Part shown: piece by piece, positions 24,731-33,475 of the stretch
How the letters are laid out: each line of letters starts with the position of its first letter
Position numbering within the stretch: position 1 is the stretch's first letter
Source of the DNA: JBGMEA01 sp041447245
Lineage (GTDB): Bacteria; Bacillota; Clostridia; Eubacteriales; Anaerofustaceae
Direction of reading: 5' to 3'
DNA length: 64,000 bases
Assembly: GCA_041447245.1 (NCBI GenBank)
Contig: JBGMEA010000026.1
Coordinates: 62,001 to 126,000, forward strand
Translations under genes and position numbers: made by a program
The notes under the pieces: generated by a model
Told to the model about the DNA's origin: nothing
Databases searched by the model: none
What the model saw: the letters and a program-made list of their open reading frames with translations, nothing else

Positions 24731-25585
24731 TTATCTTTTTACTTTCATTTTGCTGATCAGTCCGTATCCTTTATCTAGAACGGTCTGAGAGAATGCATCG
24801 CTTGTGATATAGTCGATCAGAGCCTGACAATTATCGTTTGCATCTCCATATGTATACATATGTTCATATCCCCAAACATTGTAATCTCCCTTGTAGATAT
24901 TGTCATAAGTCGGAGCAACTCCGTCGATGGAGAGTGTTTTTACCGTTGAATCCATTGTGTAAGAGAATGCAAGATATGCAATGGAACCTGAAGTCTGGGC
25001 AACCGTCTGTTTCAACGTGCCGGAATTATCTTCCGTCAAGGCGATTCCTGTTTTTTCATCGCTTCCGTTAAGCGCATATTTTTTAAAGAGTGCTCGTGTT
25101 CCTGAAGAGGCCGGACGGTTGATGATGACGATTTCCTGATCTGATCCTCCAACATCTTTCCAGTTGGTGATCTTGCCTGTAAAGATATCAATCAGCTGCT
25201 GCTGCGTTAAATTACTGACTGTAACACCATTGTTTACGACTGCGGCTACACCGACAACGCATACCTGATGATCCACGAGAGCAGATGCTTTGCTGGAATC
25301 CAGCTTGTCTTCCGCAAAGATATCCGAATTTCCGATATCGACGGTTTTGTCGTATACATTTTGAAGACCCGTACCGGAACCGCCGGCATTCACCGTAATG
25401 GACAAATCAGAATTGCTTTCTTTCAAATCATCTGCTGCGGCCTGAACAAGCGGCTGCAAAGCCGAAGAACCTGAAATTGTAATGGAACCCGAAAGTCCGC
25501 TCGGAATTTTGGATGAATTGCTGCATCCGGCGACAATACCGCCGACCAAAGCAACCGCAACCAGAATGGATAGCACTTTTTTCAT
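24731..25585 (-). CDS. pstS: phosphate-binding lipoprotein PstS
   Basis: A 284-residue extracytoplasmic phosphate receptor. The N-terminal signal peptide (KKVLSILVAVALVGGIVAGC) ends in a lipobox with the lipidated Cys at residue 21. The phosphate-binding segments SGSSALQPLVQAAADDL, AGGSGTGLQNV and RPASSGTRALFKKY are typical. It is the first gene of the pst operon, with an AAGGAG ribosome site. The transporter would need an ATPase from elsewhere. Confidence 0.95.
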   Translation of the reverse strand: MKKVLSILVAVALVGGIVAGCSNSSKIPSGLSGSITISGSSALQPLVQAAADDLKESNSDLSITVNAGGSGTGLQNVYDKTVDIGNSDIFAEDKLDSSKASALVDHQVCVVGVAAVVNNGVTVSNLTQQQLIDIFTGKITNWKDVGGSDQEIVIINRPASSGTRALFKKYALNGSDEKTGIALTEDNSGTLKQTVAQTSGSIAYLAFSYTMDSTVKTLSIDGVAPTYDNIYKGDYNVWGYEHMYTYGDANDNCQALIDYITSDAFSQTVLDKGYGLISKMKVKR

Positions 25586-25675
25586 GTTTTACTCCTTGTG
25601 TTTCATAATTTTTTTAATCGTTCTTTAACTATAGCTTTTTTTAAAAATATCAAAATCATGTTTCGATCTAGAAAC

Positions 25676-25692
25676 TGTAAATAATAGGTAAA
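25676..25692 (-). promoter_or_regulatory. PhoP-box-like direct repeat upstream of pstS
   Basis: On the minus strand TTTACC-N5-TTTACA, two hexamers with an 11-bp period as in Firmicute Pho boxes (TTAACA-like). Only two repeats are clear, where strong boxes usually have more. Phosphate-starvation control of pst is expected from the family. Confidence 0.45.
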
Positions 25693-25927
25693 TCATGATC
25701 CACCATTTTTAATCCCTTTTCACTAGAGGGATCAGAAATGCGATCATCCCCTTGTTTCGAACAAAATCAATTGCACAGAGCATAATTAAATGTGATAAAA
25801 AAATCGCGCGGACAGCAGTCATTACATCTTTTCTTTACATCAACTTTAAATCTGCTGCGCACTCTCGAAAAGAGTACGCAAGGGAACGGTTTGTTCATTG
25901 CGACGATGGAATTAAACATATGTTCTA

Positions 25928-25936
25928 TGATATAAT
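25928..25936 (+). promoter_or_regulatory. extended -10 promoter of recD2
   Basis: TGA followed by TATAAT (25931-25936), 23 bp before the recD2 start. No good -35 hexamer is seen, and the extended -10 may compensate. Confidence 0.45.
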
Positions 25937-25958
25937 GATACAAATCGGAAGGTGCACG

Positions 25959-28181
25959 ATGGAACAAATCAGCGGAACAATCGTCCATATCATATATACA
26001 AATCCGACAAATCGTTACACAGTGCTGGATATCGATGTGAGCGGAACACTGATATCGGCAACGGGGATCGTGATTTCGGCTGCGGAAGGCGAACGAATCA
26101 CCGCAAACGGAGAATGGTATACTCATCCGAACTACGGAGAACAATTCAGAATCAACGACATTGTGATTGATGTTCCCGATGATTTGGAGAGTATCCGCAA
26201 TTATTTATCGAGCGGGCTGCTCAGCGGCATCGGAGAGAAAAAGGCCGATGATCTGATTTCGTATTTCGGGCTGTCGGTATTGGACGTCATATCGGAAAAT
26301 CCTTATCGTCTGACAGAGGTAAAAGGGATAGGGGAAAAGACAGCAAGAAATATTCACGAAGCTTACGAGCAGCAGTTTGCGGAGCGTAATGCGATTATGG
26401 CGCTTTCCAAATACGGAATTACGGTTCATGCCGCATTGCGCCTATATGACAAGTATGGCGGGAATGCAGTTAAGCTGATTGAAAAAAATCCGTACAAGCT
26501 GATCGGAGACTTCAGCGGCATCGGATTTATCAAAGCGGATACCATTGCAAAAAATGTCGGAATCGAGTACGATTCGCCTACAAGGATCGCTGCAGGACTG
26601 CGCTATTGCATGACACTTTCCATCCAGCGGGGTTATACCTATCTGCCTGAAGAAATTCTGATTCGGGAAACATCAAAACTGCTGGGATTGCAGGATGAGC
26701 AGGTTGAAGACGAAATTCTTTCTACTGCATCGAGCGGACGCATTGTCCTCGATGACACCTATGGGCAACGACGCTGTTATCTGCCGTTTTTGTATGAATG
26801 CGAGGTATCTGTCGCCGAGAAGATCAAAGAAATGGCGGACAACCCGTCTACCGACCCAATGAGCGACTGCGAAAAACTGGTTGAAGATTACGAGCGTTAC
26901 ATGTCTGTCACGTTGGACGAAATACAAAAAAAAGCAGTCCAATGCGCGGTCAATAACAAAATCACTCTGATTACGGGCGGTCCGGGCACCGGGAAAACAA
27001 CAATTATTAAGGCGATCATCCATATATTATCCTTAAAAGGCAAACAGTTCGCGCTCGCAGCCCCAACGGGAAGAGCATCAAAACGAATGAGTGAAGCTTG
27101 CGGCTGTGAGTCAAAAACGATTCATCGGCTGTTGGAATACGGCTATAATATATACGGCGACGGAGCTGATTCTCTTGATGAGCAAAGTATGCTGTTTCAA
27201 CGGAATGCAGACAACCCGCTGGAATACGACACAGTGATTATCGACGAAATGAGCATGGTTGATTTGCCGCTGGCCTATCATCTGCTTGATGCATTACCAA
27301 CTGATACGTCATTGATCCTTGTCGGAGACGCCGATCAGTTGCCGTCTGTCGGACCCGGCAATATTCTTTCCGATCTCATCGGCAGCGGAATACTGACTGT
27401 AGTAAAACTGAAAACAGTTTTCCGTCAGGCACAGGAAAGTCTGATTATAACCAATGCACACAGAATTAATCGGGGAGAATTACCGATTATTCCCGATAAT
27501 CAGGAAGAGTTTCTTCTGCTTGAAGCAATTACTCAGCAAAAAATTGCCGCAAAGATGATGGAGCTTTTGCGAACCGATCGTTACGGGGTACAAACAATGA
27601 TGAAAGCAGATCAGATTCAGATGATTGCTCCATTCCGAAACGGAGATGCAGGGGTCAATCAAATGAATATTCAGATACAGAATTATCTGAATCCGCAAGC
27701 CCCAAACAAAGAAGAGTTCTCAACGCATGGCGGGACTCTGCGTGAGGGAGACAAAGTCATGCAAACAAAAAACAATTACTCCATTGCGTGGAAGCACTCT
27801 GTGACACATGCATCCGGTGAAGGCATTTATAACGGAGATATGGGATATATCCACAGGATCGATAAAAAAGCAAGACAAATCACAGTTTTGTTTGAAAAAG
27901 AAAAACTCGTTGCTTATACGTTTGCCGAAGCGGAAAGTCTCTCACTGGCATATGCCGTAACGATCCATAAAAGCCAGGGCAGCGAATTCGAAGCAGTTTT
28001 GATTCCGATATGCAGCGGTAACAGAGAATTTTTAACCAGAAATCTGATCTATACTGCAGTGACAAGAGCAAAAAAGAAAGTGATTCTCGTCGGAGAAAAG
28101 TATGTCCTTCAAAATATGATCAAAAATGAACGGACTCAACGGCGCTTTTCGGCACTCGGAGAAAGGCTGTCGGGAAAATGA
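25959..28181 (+). CDS. recD2: RecD2-type ATP-dependent DNA helicase
   Basis: A 5'-3' SF1B helicase of about 740 residues, the RecBC-independent form in DNA repair. The N-terminal part has an OB-like region and helix-hairpin-helix segments (LSSGLLSGIGEKKADDLI, VKGIGEKTARNIHEAY). Motor motifs are Walker A ITGGPGTGKTTII, IIDEMSMVDL (motif II), GDADQLPSVGPGN (motif III), and the C-terminal AVTIHKSQGSEF and YTAVTRAKKKVILVG. I use the ATG at 25959 because GGAAGGTG precedes it; the frame opens 69 codons earlier. comF overlaps its end by 4 nt. Confidence 0.95.
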   Translation: MEQISGTIVHIIYTNPTNRYTVLDIDVSGTLISATGIVISAAEGERITANGEWYTHPNYGEQFRINDIVIDVPDDLESIRNYLSSGLLSGIGEKKADDLISYFGLSVLDVISENPYRLTEVKGIGEKTARNIHEAYEQQFAERNAIMALSKYGITVHAALRLYDKYGGNAVKLIEKNPYKLIGDFSGIGFIKADTIAKNVGIEYDSPTRIAAGLRYCMTLSIQRGYTYLPEEILIRETSKLLGLQDEQVEDEILSTASSGRIVLDDTYGQRRCYLPFLYECEVSVAEKIKEMADNPSTDPMSDCEKLVEDYERYMSVTLDEIQKKAVQCAVNNKITLITGGPGTGKTTIIKAIIHILSLKGKQFALAAPTGRASKRMSEACGCESKTIHRLLEYGYNIYGDGADSLDEQSMLFQRNADNPLEYDTVIIDEMSMVDLPLAYHLLDALPTDTSLILVGDADQLPSVGPGNILSDLIGSGILTVVKLKTVFRQAQESLIITNAHRINRGELPIIPDNQEEFLLLEAITQQKIAAKMMELLRTDRYGVQTMMKADQIQMIAPFRNGDAGVNQMNIQIQNYLNPQAPNKEEFSTHGGTLREGDKVMQTKNNYSIAWKHSVTHASGEGIYNGDMGYIHRIDKKARQITVLFEKEKLVAYTFAEAESLSLAYAVTIHKSQGSEFEAVLIPICSGNREFLTRNLIYTAVTRAKKKVILVGEKYVLQNMIKNERTQRRFSALGERLSGK

Positions 28182-28903
28182 AGACCGGACTCAACTTACG
28201 CAAAATTCTGCATGATACTGTTTTTCCTGAAAATCCGATCTGCCCCGTTTGCAAAAGGATCTTATTTTTCGGACAGGATGTTGTCTGTAAAAACTGTAAA
28301 AAGGAACTTACAACAGTTCGTTTCGATGTCTGCGAAAAATGTTCCGCTCCGCTCGATGAACTTGGGAATTGTCCGAGATGCACCCAGCATGAATTTTCGT
28401 TTCAAGCGGGAATCTGCCTGTGGGAGTACGATGAAACCAGCAAGCAAATCATTTATGATTTCAAGTACGGAAACAACCCTGATGCCGCCAAAGCCTGCGG
28501 ATATCTGTTGGCGGAAAAACTTTGCACGACCACTTGGATCGGAGAAATTGACGCAGCCGTTCCGGTACCGATAAACAACGAAACACGAAATACAAGAGGC
28601 TATAACCAAACTCAGTATATAGCGGATGCAATCGGAGAAATTTGTGATATAATAATATATAATCAAATACTGGTAAAAAAAGAGGGCATGAAAGATCAGA
28701 CTGCCTTATCATCGGAAGAACGGTTTCAAAATACCAAGAATGCATTTTTTATCAATGATGCGACTCCTGTTATCGGAAAATCAATCCTCATTATCGATGA
28801 TGTTATTACCACGGGAGCAACGATTCATTCCATATCCAATGTATTAATTGATGCAGGCGCAAACAAAGTCTATTTTGCTGCAATTGCCTCTGCAGTCCAT
28901 TAA
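28178..28903 (+). CDS. comF: ComF-family phosphoribosyltransferase-like protein
   Basis: A 241-residue protein. The N-terminal zinc-ribbon pairs are CPVCKRILFF, CKNCKK, CEKCSAP and CPRC. The C-terminal half is a phosphoribosyltransferase fold with the PRPP loop SILIIDDVITTGATIHS. In Firmicutes ComFC helps DNA uptake during transformation, possibly handling nucleotides or ssDNA. Its overlap with recD2 joins helicase and competence-related functions. Whether this organism is competent cannot be told from here. Confidence 0.9.
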   Translation: MKTGLNLRKILHDTVFPENPICPVCKRILFFGQDVVCKNCKKELTTVRFDVCEKCSAPLDELGNCPRCTQHEFSFQAGICLWEYDETSKQIIYDFKYGNNPDAAKACGYLLAEKLCTTTWIGEIDAAVPVPINNETRNTRGYNQTQYIADAIGEICDIIIYNQILVKKEGMKDQTALSSEERFQNTKNAFFINDATPVIGKSILIIDDVITTGATIHSISNVLIDAGANKVYFAAIASAVH

Positions 28904-28930
28904 TAAATAACAGCAAAGCGAGGGAAAGTG

Positions 28931-29449
28931 ATGAAATTAGTAATCAATTCCAAGAATCTCGGCGTGAAAAATTTTATTAAGAAAGAAGTGGAAGAACGCT
29001 TCGAAAAACTCGATAAGTATTTTACAGACGATTCAACCGCAAATGTAATGTTTTCTGAAGAAGGAACATCAAAAAAAGTTGAAATTACGGTGAAAGTCAA
29101 AAATAATGTTTTACGCAGCGAAGTTTCGGACATCGATTTTCGAACAGCAGCGGACAAAGCAATCGACCGGATCGAAAAGCAGCTGCTGAAATACAAAGAC
29201 AAGCTCAAAAAACGGAACAATGATTCGATTCGCTATGAAAATATCGGCGAAGCAACGAATGTCCCCATCATAAACATAGTAAAGAACAAGAAATTCCAGC
29301 TTGTCCCCATGACCAGGGAAGAAGCTTGTTTCCAACTTGAGCTGTTGGAACATACGTTTTTCGTTTTTCAGAATTCGGAGACAAAAAAAATCAACGTCGT
29401 ATATAAGCGAAATGACGGAGATTACGGATTGATTGAGCCTGAAATATAA
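28931..29449 (+). CDS. hpf: ribosome hibernation promoting factor, long form
   Basis: A 172-residue factor that dimerises 70S ribosomes into inactive 100S particles. The N-terminal domain (residues 1-100) has the beta-alpha-beta fold with basic RIEKQLLKYKDKLKKRN. The C-terminal domain (residues 115-172: VKNKKFQLVPMTREEACFQLELLEHTFFVFQNSETKKINVVYKRNDGDYGLI) mediates dimerisation. A GTG just before the ATG is possible, but GAGGG favours 28931. Confidence 0.95.
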   Translation: MKLVINSKNLGVKNFIKKEVEERFEKLDKYFTDDSTANVMFSEEGTSKKVEITVKVKNNVLRSEVSDIDFRTAADKAIDRIEKQLLKYKDKLKKRNNDSIRYENIGEATNVPIINIVKNKKFQLVPMTREEACFQLELLEHTFFVFQNSETKKINVVYKRNDGDYGLIEPEI

Positions 29450-29506
29450 AAAAAGAAAAAAAAATATCAATAACAACTTACACATATGATAAAATTGGTT
29501 CGAACA

Positions 29507-29533
29507 GTCAGATGCAGCATCCCTGCATCTGAC
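29507..29533. repeat. perfect 11-bp inverted repeat
   Basis: GTCAGATGCAG (29507-29517) and CTGCATCTGAC (29523-29533) with a 5-nt loop, in the 176-bp gap between hpf and the DUF5317 gene. There is no T-run next to it. It may be a leader or inter-gene hairpin. Confidence 0.6.
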
Positions 29534-29625
29534 CGCTGTTATGAAATCCGTTTTAGGAAGACGGCTTTCACGATCGCAAAATATAATCCTGTTGTGATAG
29601 GATTGATAATGAGGAAGGTATTGAC

Positions 29626-31191
29626 ATGTTTCTGGTTACTGTGGCTGTTTTGTCCGTTATTATCGGATTAATTCGCAAAGGTTCATTGGCTAATATTATT
29701 CAATCTGATATGAAGGCATCATTTCTGTTTATTCTCTCACTTCTGCTGTTCATTGCCGTTCAGGTGGGCGACAGTACCGGAATTGCATTTATTACAAGCT
29801 GGATGTACTTCATCCGCCTTGCAGCTTACTGCCTGCTCCTTCTCGGAATTATATTAAACCTCAATGTTTGGATGTTCATCCTGTTACTGGGAGCGGTAAT
29901 GAATTTTGTAGTGATTTTTATCAACGGAGGCAAACTGCCTGTCGCGGAATCCGCATTGCAGATTGCAGGAATCGCAACCTCTACGATACAGGATTCCTCC
30001 ATCTATGCGCTGACTACCGCAGCAACCAACTTCCCATTTTTAGGAGGAATTATTCCGATTCCGCTGCCAAGTATTTTTGCGCAGGTCATATCCCCCGGGA
30101 TAGCAATTATGGCGGTCGGACTGTTTGGAGTGATTCAAAATATTCTTTTGGGTATTGTCTACGAATACGATGACGAGGAAGAAAATGACGATGCAAACGA
30201 AGAAGAGAATGAAGAAAGAAAACTGAGCAGAAAAGAAAAGAAAGCACTGAAAAATAAAGAAACGGAAGAAGACTTCTTCTATGATGACGAAGATGATGAT
30301 GACCAAACCGACGATGACTTCGGAAAAGATTATACGATGGGTAATATCAACATCAGCGATCTCAATGAAGAAGATGATGACGATGTAGACGAAAGCATCT
30401 TCACAACACAACTGCCTGACGTCGGAGACGAAGAAGATGAACCGAAGAATGACGAAAAAACGGCGGAAGAAATCTTGGACGAAATCCTGAACCGCAGCGA
30501 TGATGGATCTGCAGAGCAGGAGAATTCGGGTATTGAGGAAGAAAATCTGCCCGCAGAGGATTCGGAACCGGTTGATGAGGCAGAAGAACAAGAGGAACTA
30601 GCACAAGAATCCGAACCGGAACCGGAAGAAGAAACAGTATTTGATTCAGCGCAGGAAGAGCCCGCAGAGGCAGATGAAGAAGAAGTCCCGGAACAGGAAT
30701 CGGCGCAAATCGATCCCGACGCGATACGATATGCGGATGCGGAAAATTCTGATCTGATGCCGACAAATAATGCAATTTTGGAAGCAAATGAACTGATCGA
30801 ACAAACGCCATCCAATATTGAACAAAAGACAGAAACCGTTGCGGATGACATCGACACGGACAGCCCGTTTGTGATTGTGAACGGACGCATTGTAGAAAAT
30901 CCGTATTATAAATTCAAAAAAGGAGCCAAAAAAGAAGCTTCGGAAGGAACTGCACAAATCGACTCCGGTGTGTATGTTGTCCGAAGCAGAAATCCCAGTT
31001 TGGGCGGGAAACCGAATTTTGTTCCGCCGAATAAACGCATTACCGAAACGAAACCCCAGGATCAACCGCAGGCGTCAAAAGAAACAGAAGAAAAACAAAC
31101 TCAGGCTGACAGCGGTTATGAAAAAGTAGAAATGAAAATCGGTGATGTCCAGATAAAATTCTGGAAAAAGGACAATGACGAAAATAAATAA
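29626..31191 (+). CDS. DUF5317-type membrane protein with long acidic cytoplasmic tail
   Basis: A 521-residue protein. Residues 1-180 have five to six hydrophobic segments and the DUF5317-like run FLGGIIPIPLPS...QVISPGIAI. Residues 184-420 are extremely rich in Glu and Asp, with short basic patches (RKLSRKEKKALKNK), and look intrinsically disordered. A final segment (SPFVIVNGRIVENPYYKFKKGAKK and VYVVRSRNPSLGGKPNFVPPNKR) is less acidic and may be a small folded or binding region. DUF5317 proteins I know of are about 180 residues, so the tail is an unusual addition. Function unknown. Ribosome site GAGGAAGG. Confidence 0.65.
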   Translation: MFLVTVAVLSVIIGLIRKGSLANIIQSDMKASFLFILSLLLFIAVQVGDSTGIAFITSWMYFIRLAAYCLLLLGIILNLNVWMFILLLGAVMNFVVIFINGGKLPVAESALQIAGIATSTIQDSSIYALTTAATNFPFLGGIIPIPLPSIFAQVISPGIAIMAVGLFGVIQNILLGIVYEYDDEEENDDANEEENEERKLSRKEKKALKNKETEEDFFYDDEDDDDQTDDDFGKDYTMGNINISDLNEEDDDDVDESIFTTQLPDVGDEEDEPKNDEKTAEEILDEILNRSDDGSAEQENSGIEEENLPAEDSEPVDEAEEQEELAQESEPEPEEETVFDSAQEEPAEADEEEVPEQESAQIDPDAIRYADAENSDLMPTNNAILEANELIEQTPSNIEQKTETVADDIDTDSPFVIVNGRIVENPYYKFKKGAKKEASEGTAQIDSGVYVVRSRNPSLGGKPNFVPPNKRITETKPQDQPQASKETEEKQTQADSGYEKVEMKIGDVQIKFWKKDNDENK

Positions 31192-31245
31192 AAACAAATA
31201 TTGTGTCACTTCACTGTTTTTAAAACGTAAAGAAACAATAAATTC

Positions 31246-31280
31246 AATCGGGCTGTTTGACAATGGCCCGATTTTGTTTT
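31246..31280 (+). terminator. terminator between the DUF5317 gene and tauE
   Basis: Stem AATCGGGC/GCCCGATT with a 12-nt loop, then TTGTTTT. Confidence 0.8.
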
Positions 31281-31389
31281 ATTATGAAGTTCAAAATTGT
31301 GATCGGCGCATATTACGATATTTACAAGTAAGCTTTCAATATTGGGAATCGCCTTTTGCATTGAATATCTATAAACGGGAGTAAGACTC

Positions 31390-32226
31390 ATGTTTGCGAT
31401 ATTGGCAGCTAAAATATTCTTCGTGGCAATTTGTGCCGGATTTATCGGATCTCTTTTGGGGCTTGGCGGCGGAATTATTCTGACACCGGTTTTGACATTG
31501 GTATTTGGATTGGATATCCAATACGCAATCGGTGCAAGCATCGTATCTGTTATCGCGACCTCCAGCGGAGCGGCTGTTGCTTATATCAGAGATAAAATAA
31601 CAAATATCCGAATCGGCATGTTTCTCGAAGTTGCAACGACACTCGGAGCGATCTCAGGAGCCTATTTGAGCGGAATACTTGACCCGAAATATTTATATCT
31701 GTTATTTGGTTTGCTGTTATTGTATTCCGCATTGATGATGCTGAAAAAATCAAAATGCGAACTTCCGCAGCATGTCAGAACGCACCCGCTTGCAAAAAAG
31801 TTAAAACTGAATAGTTCTTATTACGATAAAGCGCTCCAAAAGGAAATATCCTATGAAGTAGACGGTGTCTACGGCGGATTCGGCATGATGTACGCTGCCG
31901 GAATTGTTTCAGGCTTGCTCGGAATCGGAAGCGGAAGCTTTAAAGTAACCGCGATGGATTTATTTATGAAGCTTCCGATCAAAGTTTCAAGCGCAACGAG
32001 TAATTTTATGATCGGTGTTACAGCCGCCGCGAGTGCGGGAGTTTATTTCCTGAGAGGAGATATTGACCCGAAAATCGCAGCACCTGTCGCTCTCGGGGTA
32101 CTGTTGGGAGCAACTATCGGAACACGTGTGATGCAACGGATGAAGAATCGCACGATCCGGTGGATTTTCATTCCGGTACTGACCTTTATTTCGGTTGAAA
32201 TGATCGTGAAAGGAATCCTTTTGTGA
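31390..32226 (+). CDS. TauE/SafE (TSUP) family membrane transporter
   Basis: A 278-residue membrane protein with about eight segments. The duplicated family motif is seen as FIGSLLGLGGGIILTPVL near the N-terminus and IVSGLLGIGSGSFKVTAMD in the second half. Family members export sulfite, sulfoacetate or related anions; the substrate here is unknown. It ends in a 1-4 nt overlap with the next gene, a DUF1634 protein, a common pairing. Confidence 0.88.
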   Translation: MFAILAAKIFFVAICAGFIGSLLGLGGGIILTPVLTLVFGLDIQYAIGASIVSVIATSSGAAVAYIRDKITNIRIGMFLEVATTLGAISGAYLSGILDPKYLYLLFGLLLLYSALMMLKKSKCELPQHVRTHPLAKKLKLNSSYYDKALQKEISYEVDGVYGGFGMMYAAGIVSGLLGIGSGSFKVTAMDLFMKLPIKVSSATSNFMIGVTAAASAGVYFLRGDIDPKIAAPVALGVLLGATIGTRVMQRMKNRTIRWIFIPVLTFISVEMIVKGILL

Positions 32227-32624
32227 TGAATGAACGCAAAAAACCTCAACCTCCTGAAAAACAGCAATCCGACGATGGTATCGAACGAGCAGAACTGATT
32301 ATTGCAAAGTCGCTCAAAATCGGAGTATTGCTGAGTTCATTCATTATTGGCATCGGATTGATCCTTTTTCTGATAACCGGGCAAAGCGGCTATCCGCAGG
32401 GTGCCTATCCCACTGATTTTTCGGCCATCCTGCAGGGTTTGATTGCAATGAAATCCTATGCAATTATTCTGACGGGATTATTTTTGTTAATCCTTACACC
32501 CGTATTCCGCGTCGGAATATCAATTCTTATCTTTCTCAAAGAAAAAGACCGTTTGTATGTTTTCATCACAACGTTAGTCTTTACCATTTTGATTATCAGT
32601 TTTCTTTTGGGGAAGATTGAATAG
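32226..32624 (+). CDS. DUF1634 membrane protein, TSUP partner
   Basis: About 132 residues with three hydrophobic segments. The N-terminal signature ERAELIIAKSLKIGVLLSSFIIGIGLILF fits DUF1634, which commonly stands next to TauE/SafE genes. A role as accessory subunit of the transporter is inferred from that pairing. The start is ATG 32226 or the GTG 3 nt earlier. Confidence 0.75.
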   Translation: MNERKKPQPPEKQQSDDGIERAELIIAKSLKIGVLLSSFIIGIGLILFLITGQSGYPQGAYPTDFSAILQGLIAMKSYAIILTGLFLLILTPVFRVGISILIFLKEKDRLYVFITTLVFTILIISFLLGKIE

Positions 32625-32670
32625 ATTTTCGCTTTTATTTTCCTGCATAGAGACAATAACATATTATGGA

Positions 32671-32699
32671 TTGTAAGAAAATTCATAAAATGATATACT
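32671..32699 (+). promoter_or_regulatory. promoter of the DUF308 gene
   Basis: TTGTAA (32671-32676), 17-bp spacer ending in TGA, TATACT (32694-32699). Confidence 0.6.
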
Positions 32700-32731
32700 A
32701 AACTATATTTATATCGCCATTGGAGGATGAT

Positions 32732-33403
32732 ATGTCCAACGAAATAAAACACGAAAAGAAAAAATCCAATTGGCTGCAAACGGCACTGATCGGGATTGTC
32801 GCTTTCCTTTTCGGGATATTGGTTACTTTTTTTAAGAGTACGGCTTCTGCGATCATCTTTATCACGATCGGAATCATGCTGCTGATTATCGGAATTACAG
32901 ATGCAGTTGCTGCACTGAAATACAAGGATGATGATGACGATTGGAAAACTCCGATGATCGTCGGGTTTGCAAGTATCCTTATCAGTCTGCTGTTTGTCAT
33001 AACTTATTGGATGAGAATCGCACTGTCGGCTCATGCAATGGTCATCATTGTCGGCGTATGGGGGATTGCACGATGCATCGTTCTGTTGGTTGGAATTATC
33101 CGAGGCAGAGTCAAACGGAAAGGAAGCATTACTTCCGCAATGATTACAGGAGTCGGCGGCCTGCTGCTGATCGTCGCTTACCCGTTTATTCTTTCCGCTT
33201 CCCAAATGATTGGATATGTATTGATCGGAATCGGAATTGTACTAACCTTCATCGGATTTTATCAACGTGCGGACAAGCGGGAAAAAAAGGAAAAAGAAGA
33301 ACGTGACAAATTAGCATTGAAAAAGGCAACGGAACTTGCAAAACAAGCGGAAAACCCGTCCGAAAAAGCAGACGAGGAAAAAAACGCAGACAATATTAAA
33401 TAA
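32732..33403 (+). CDS. DUF308/HdeD-like membrane protein
   Basis: About 223 residues. Roughly six hydrophobic segments come in pairs (IGIVAFLFGILVTFF, AIIFITIGIMLLIIGITDAVAAL, TPMIVGFASILISLLFVITY), as in DUF308/HdeD proteins. A charged Lys/Glu-rich tail follows (residues 185-223). The start at 32732 is set by TTGGAGG. E. coli HdeD is an acid-resistance membrane protein, but function cannot be transferred. The DDDDDW run lies in a cytoplasmic or external loop. Confidence 0.7.
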   Translation: MSNEIKHEKKKSNWLQTALIGIVAFLFGILVTFFKSTASAIIFITIGIMLLIIGITDAVAALKYKDDDDDWKTPMIVGFASILISLLFVITYWMRIALSAHAMVIIVGVWGIARCIVLLVGIIRGRVKRKGSITSAMITGVGGLLLIVAYPFILSASQMIGYVLIGIGIVLTFIGFYQRADKREKKEKEERDKLALKKATELAKQAENPSEKADEEKNADNIK

Positions 33404-33423
33404 AAACTCAAAGCAGAAGTTAT

Positions 33424-33454
33424 AAAATCCCGAGAAACTAATCTCGGGATTTTA
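33424..33454. terminator. bidirectional terminator between DUF308 and xth genes
   Basis: Stem AATCCCGAGA/TCTCGGGATT with a 6-nt loop and T-rich flanks on both strands, between convergent genes. Confidence 0.9.
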
Positions 33455-33475
33455 TTGTTTTGTACTTCGCAATAT

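Larger units (their letters stand above)
25586..25958. other. 373-bp divergent regulatory region between pstS and recD2
   Basis: AT-rich and without a supported gene. It contains a PhoP-box-like pair (25676-25692), a short inverted repeat ATCCCT/AGGGAT near 25720, and an extended -10 promoter for recD2 near 25928-25936. An open frame enters recD2 from here but lacks a ribosome site. Confidence 0.6.
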
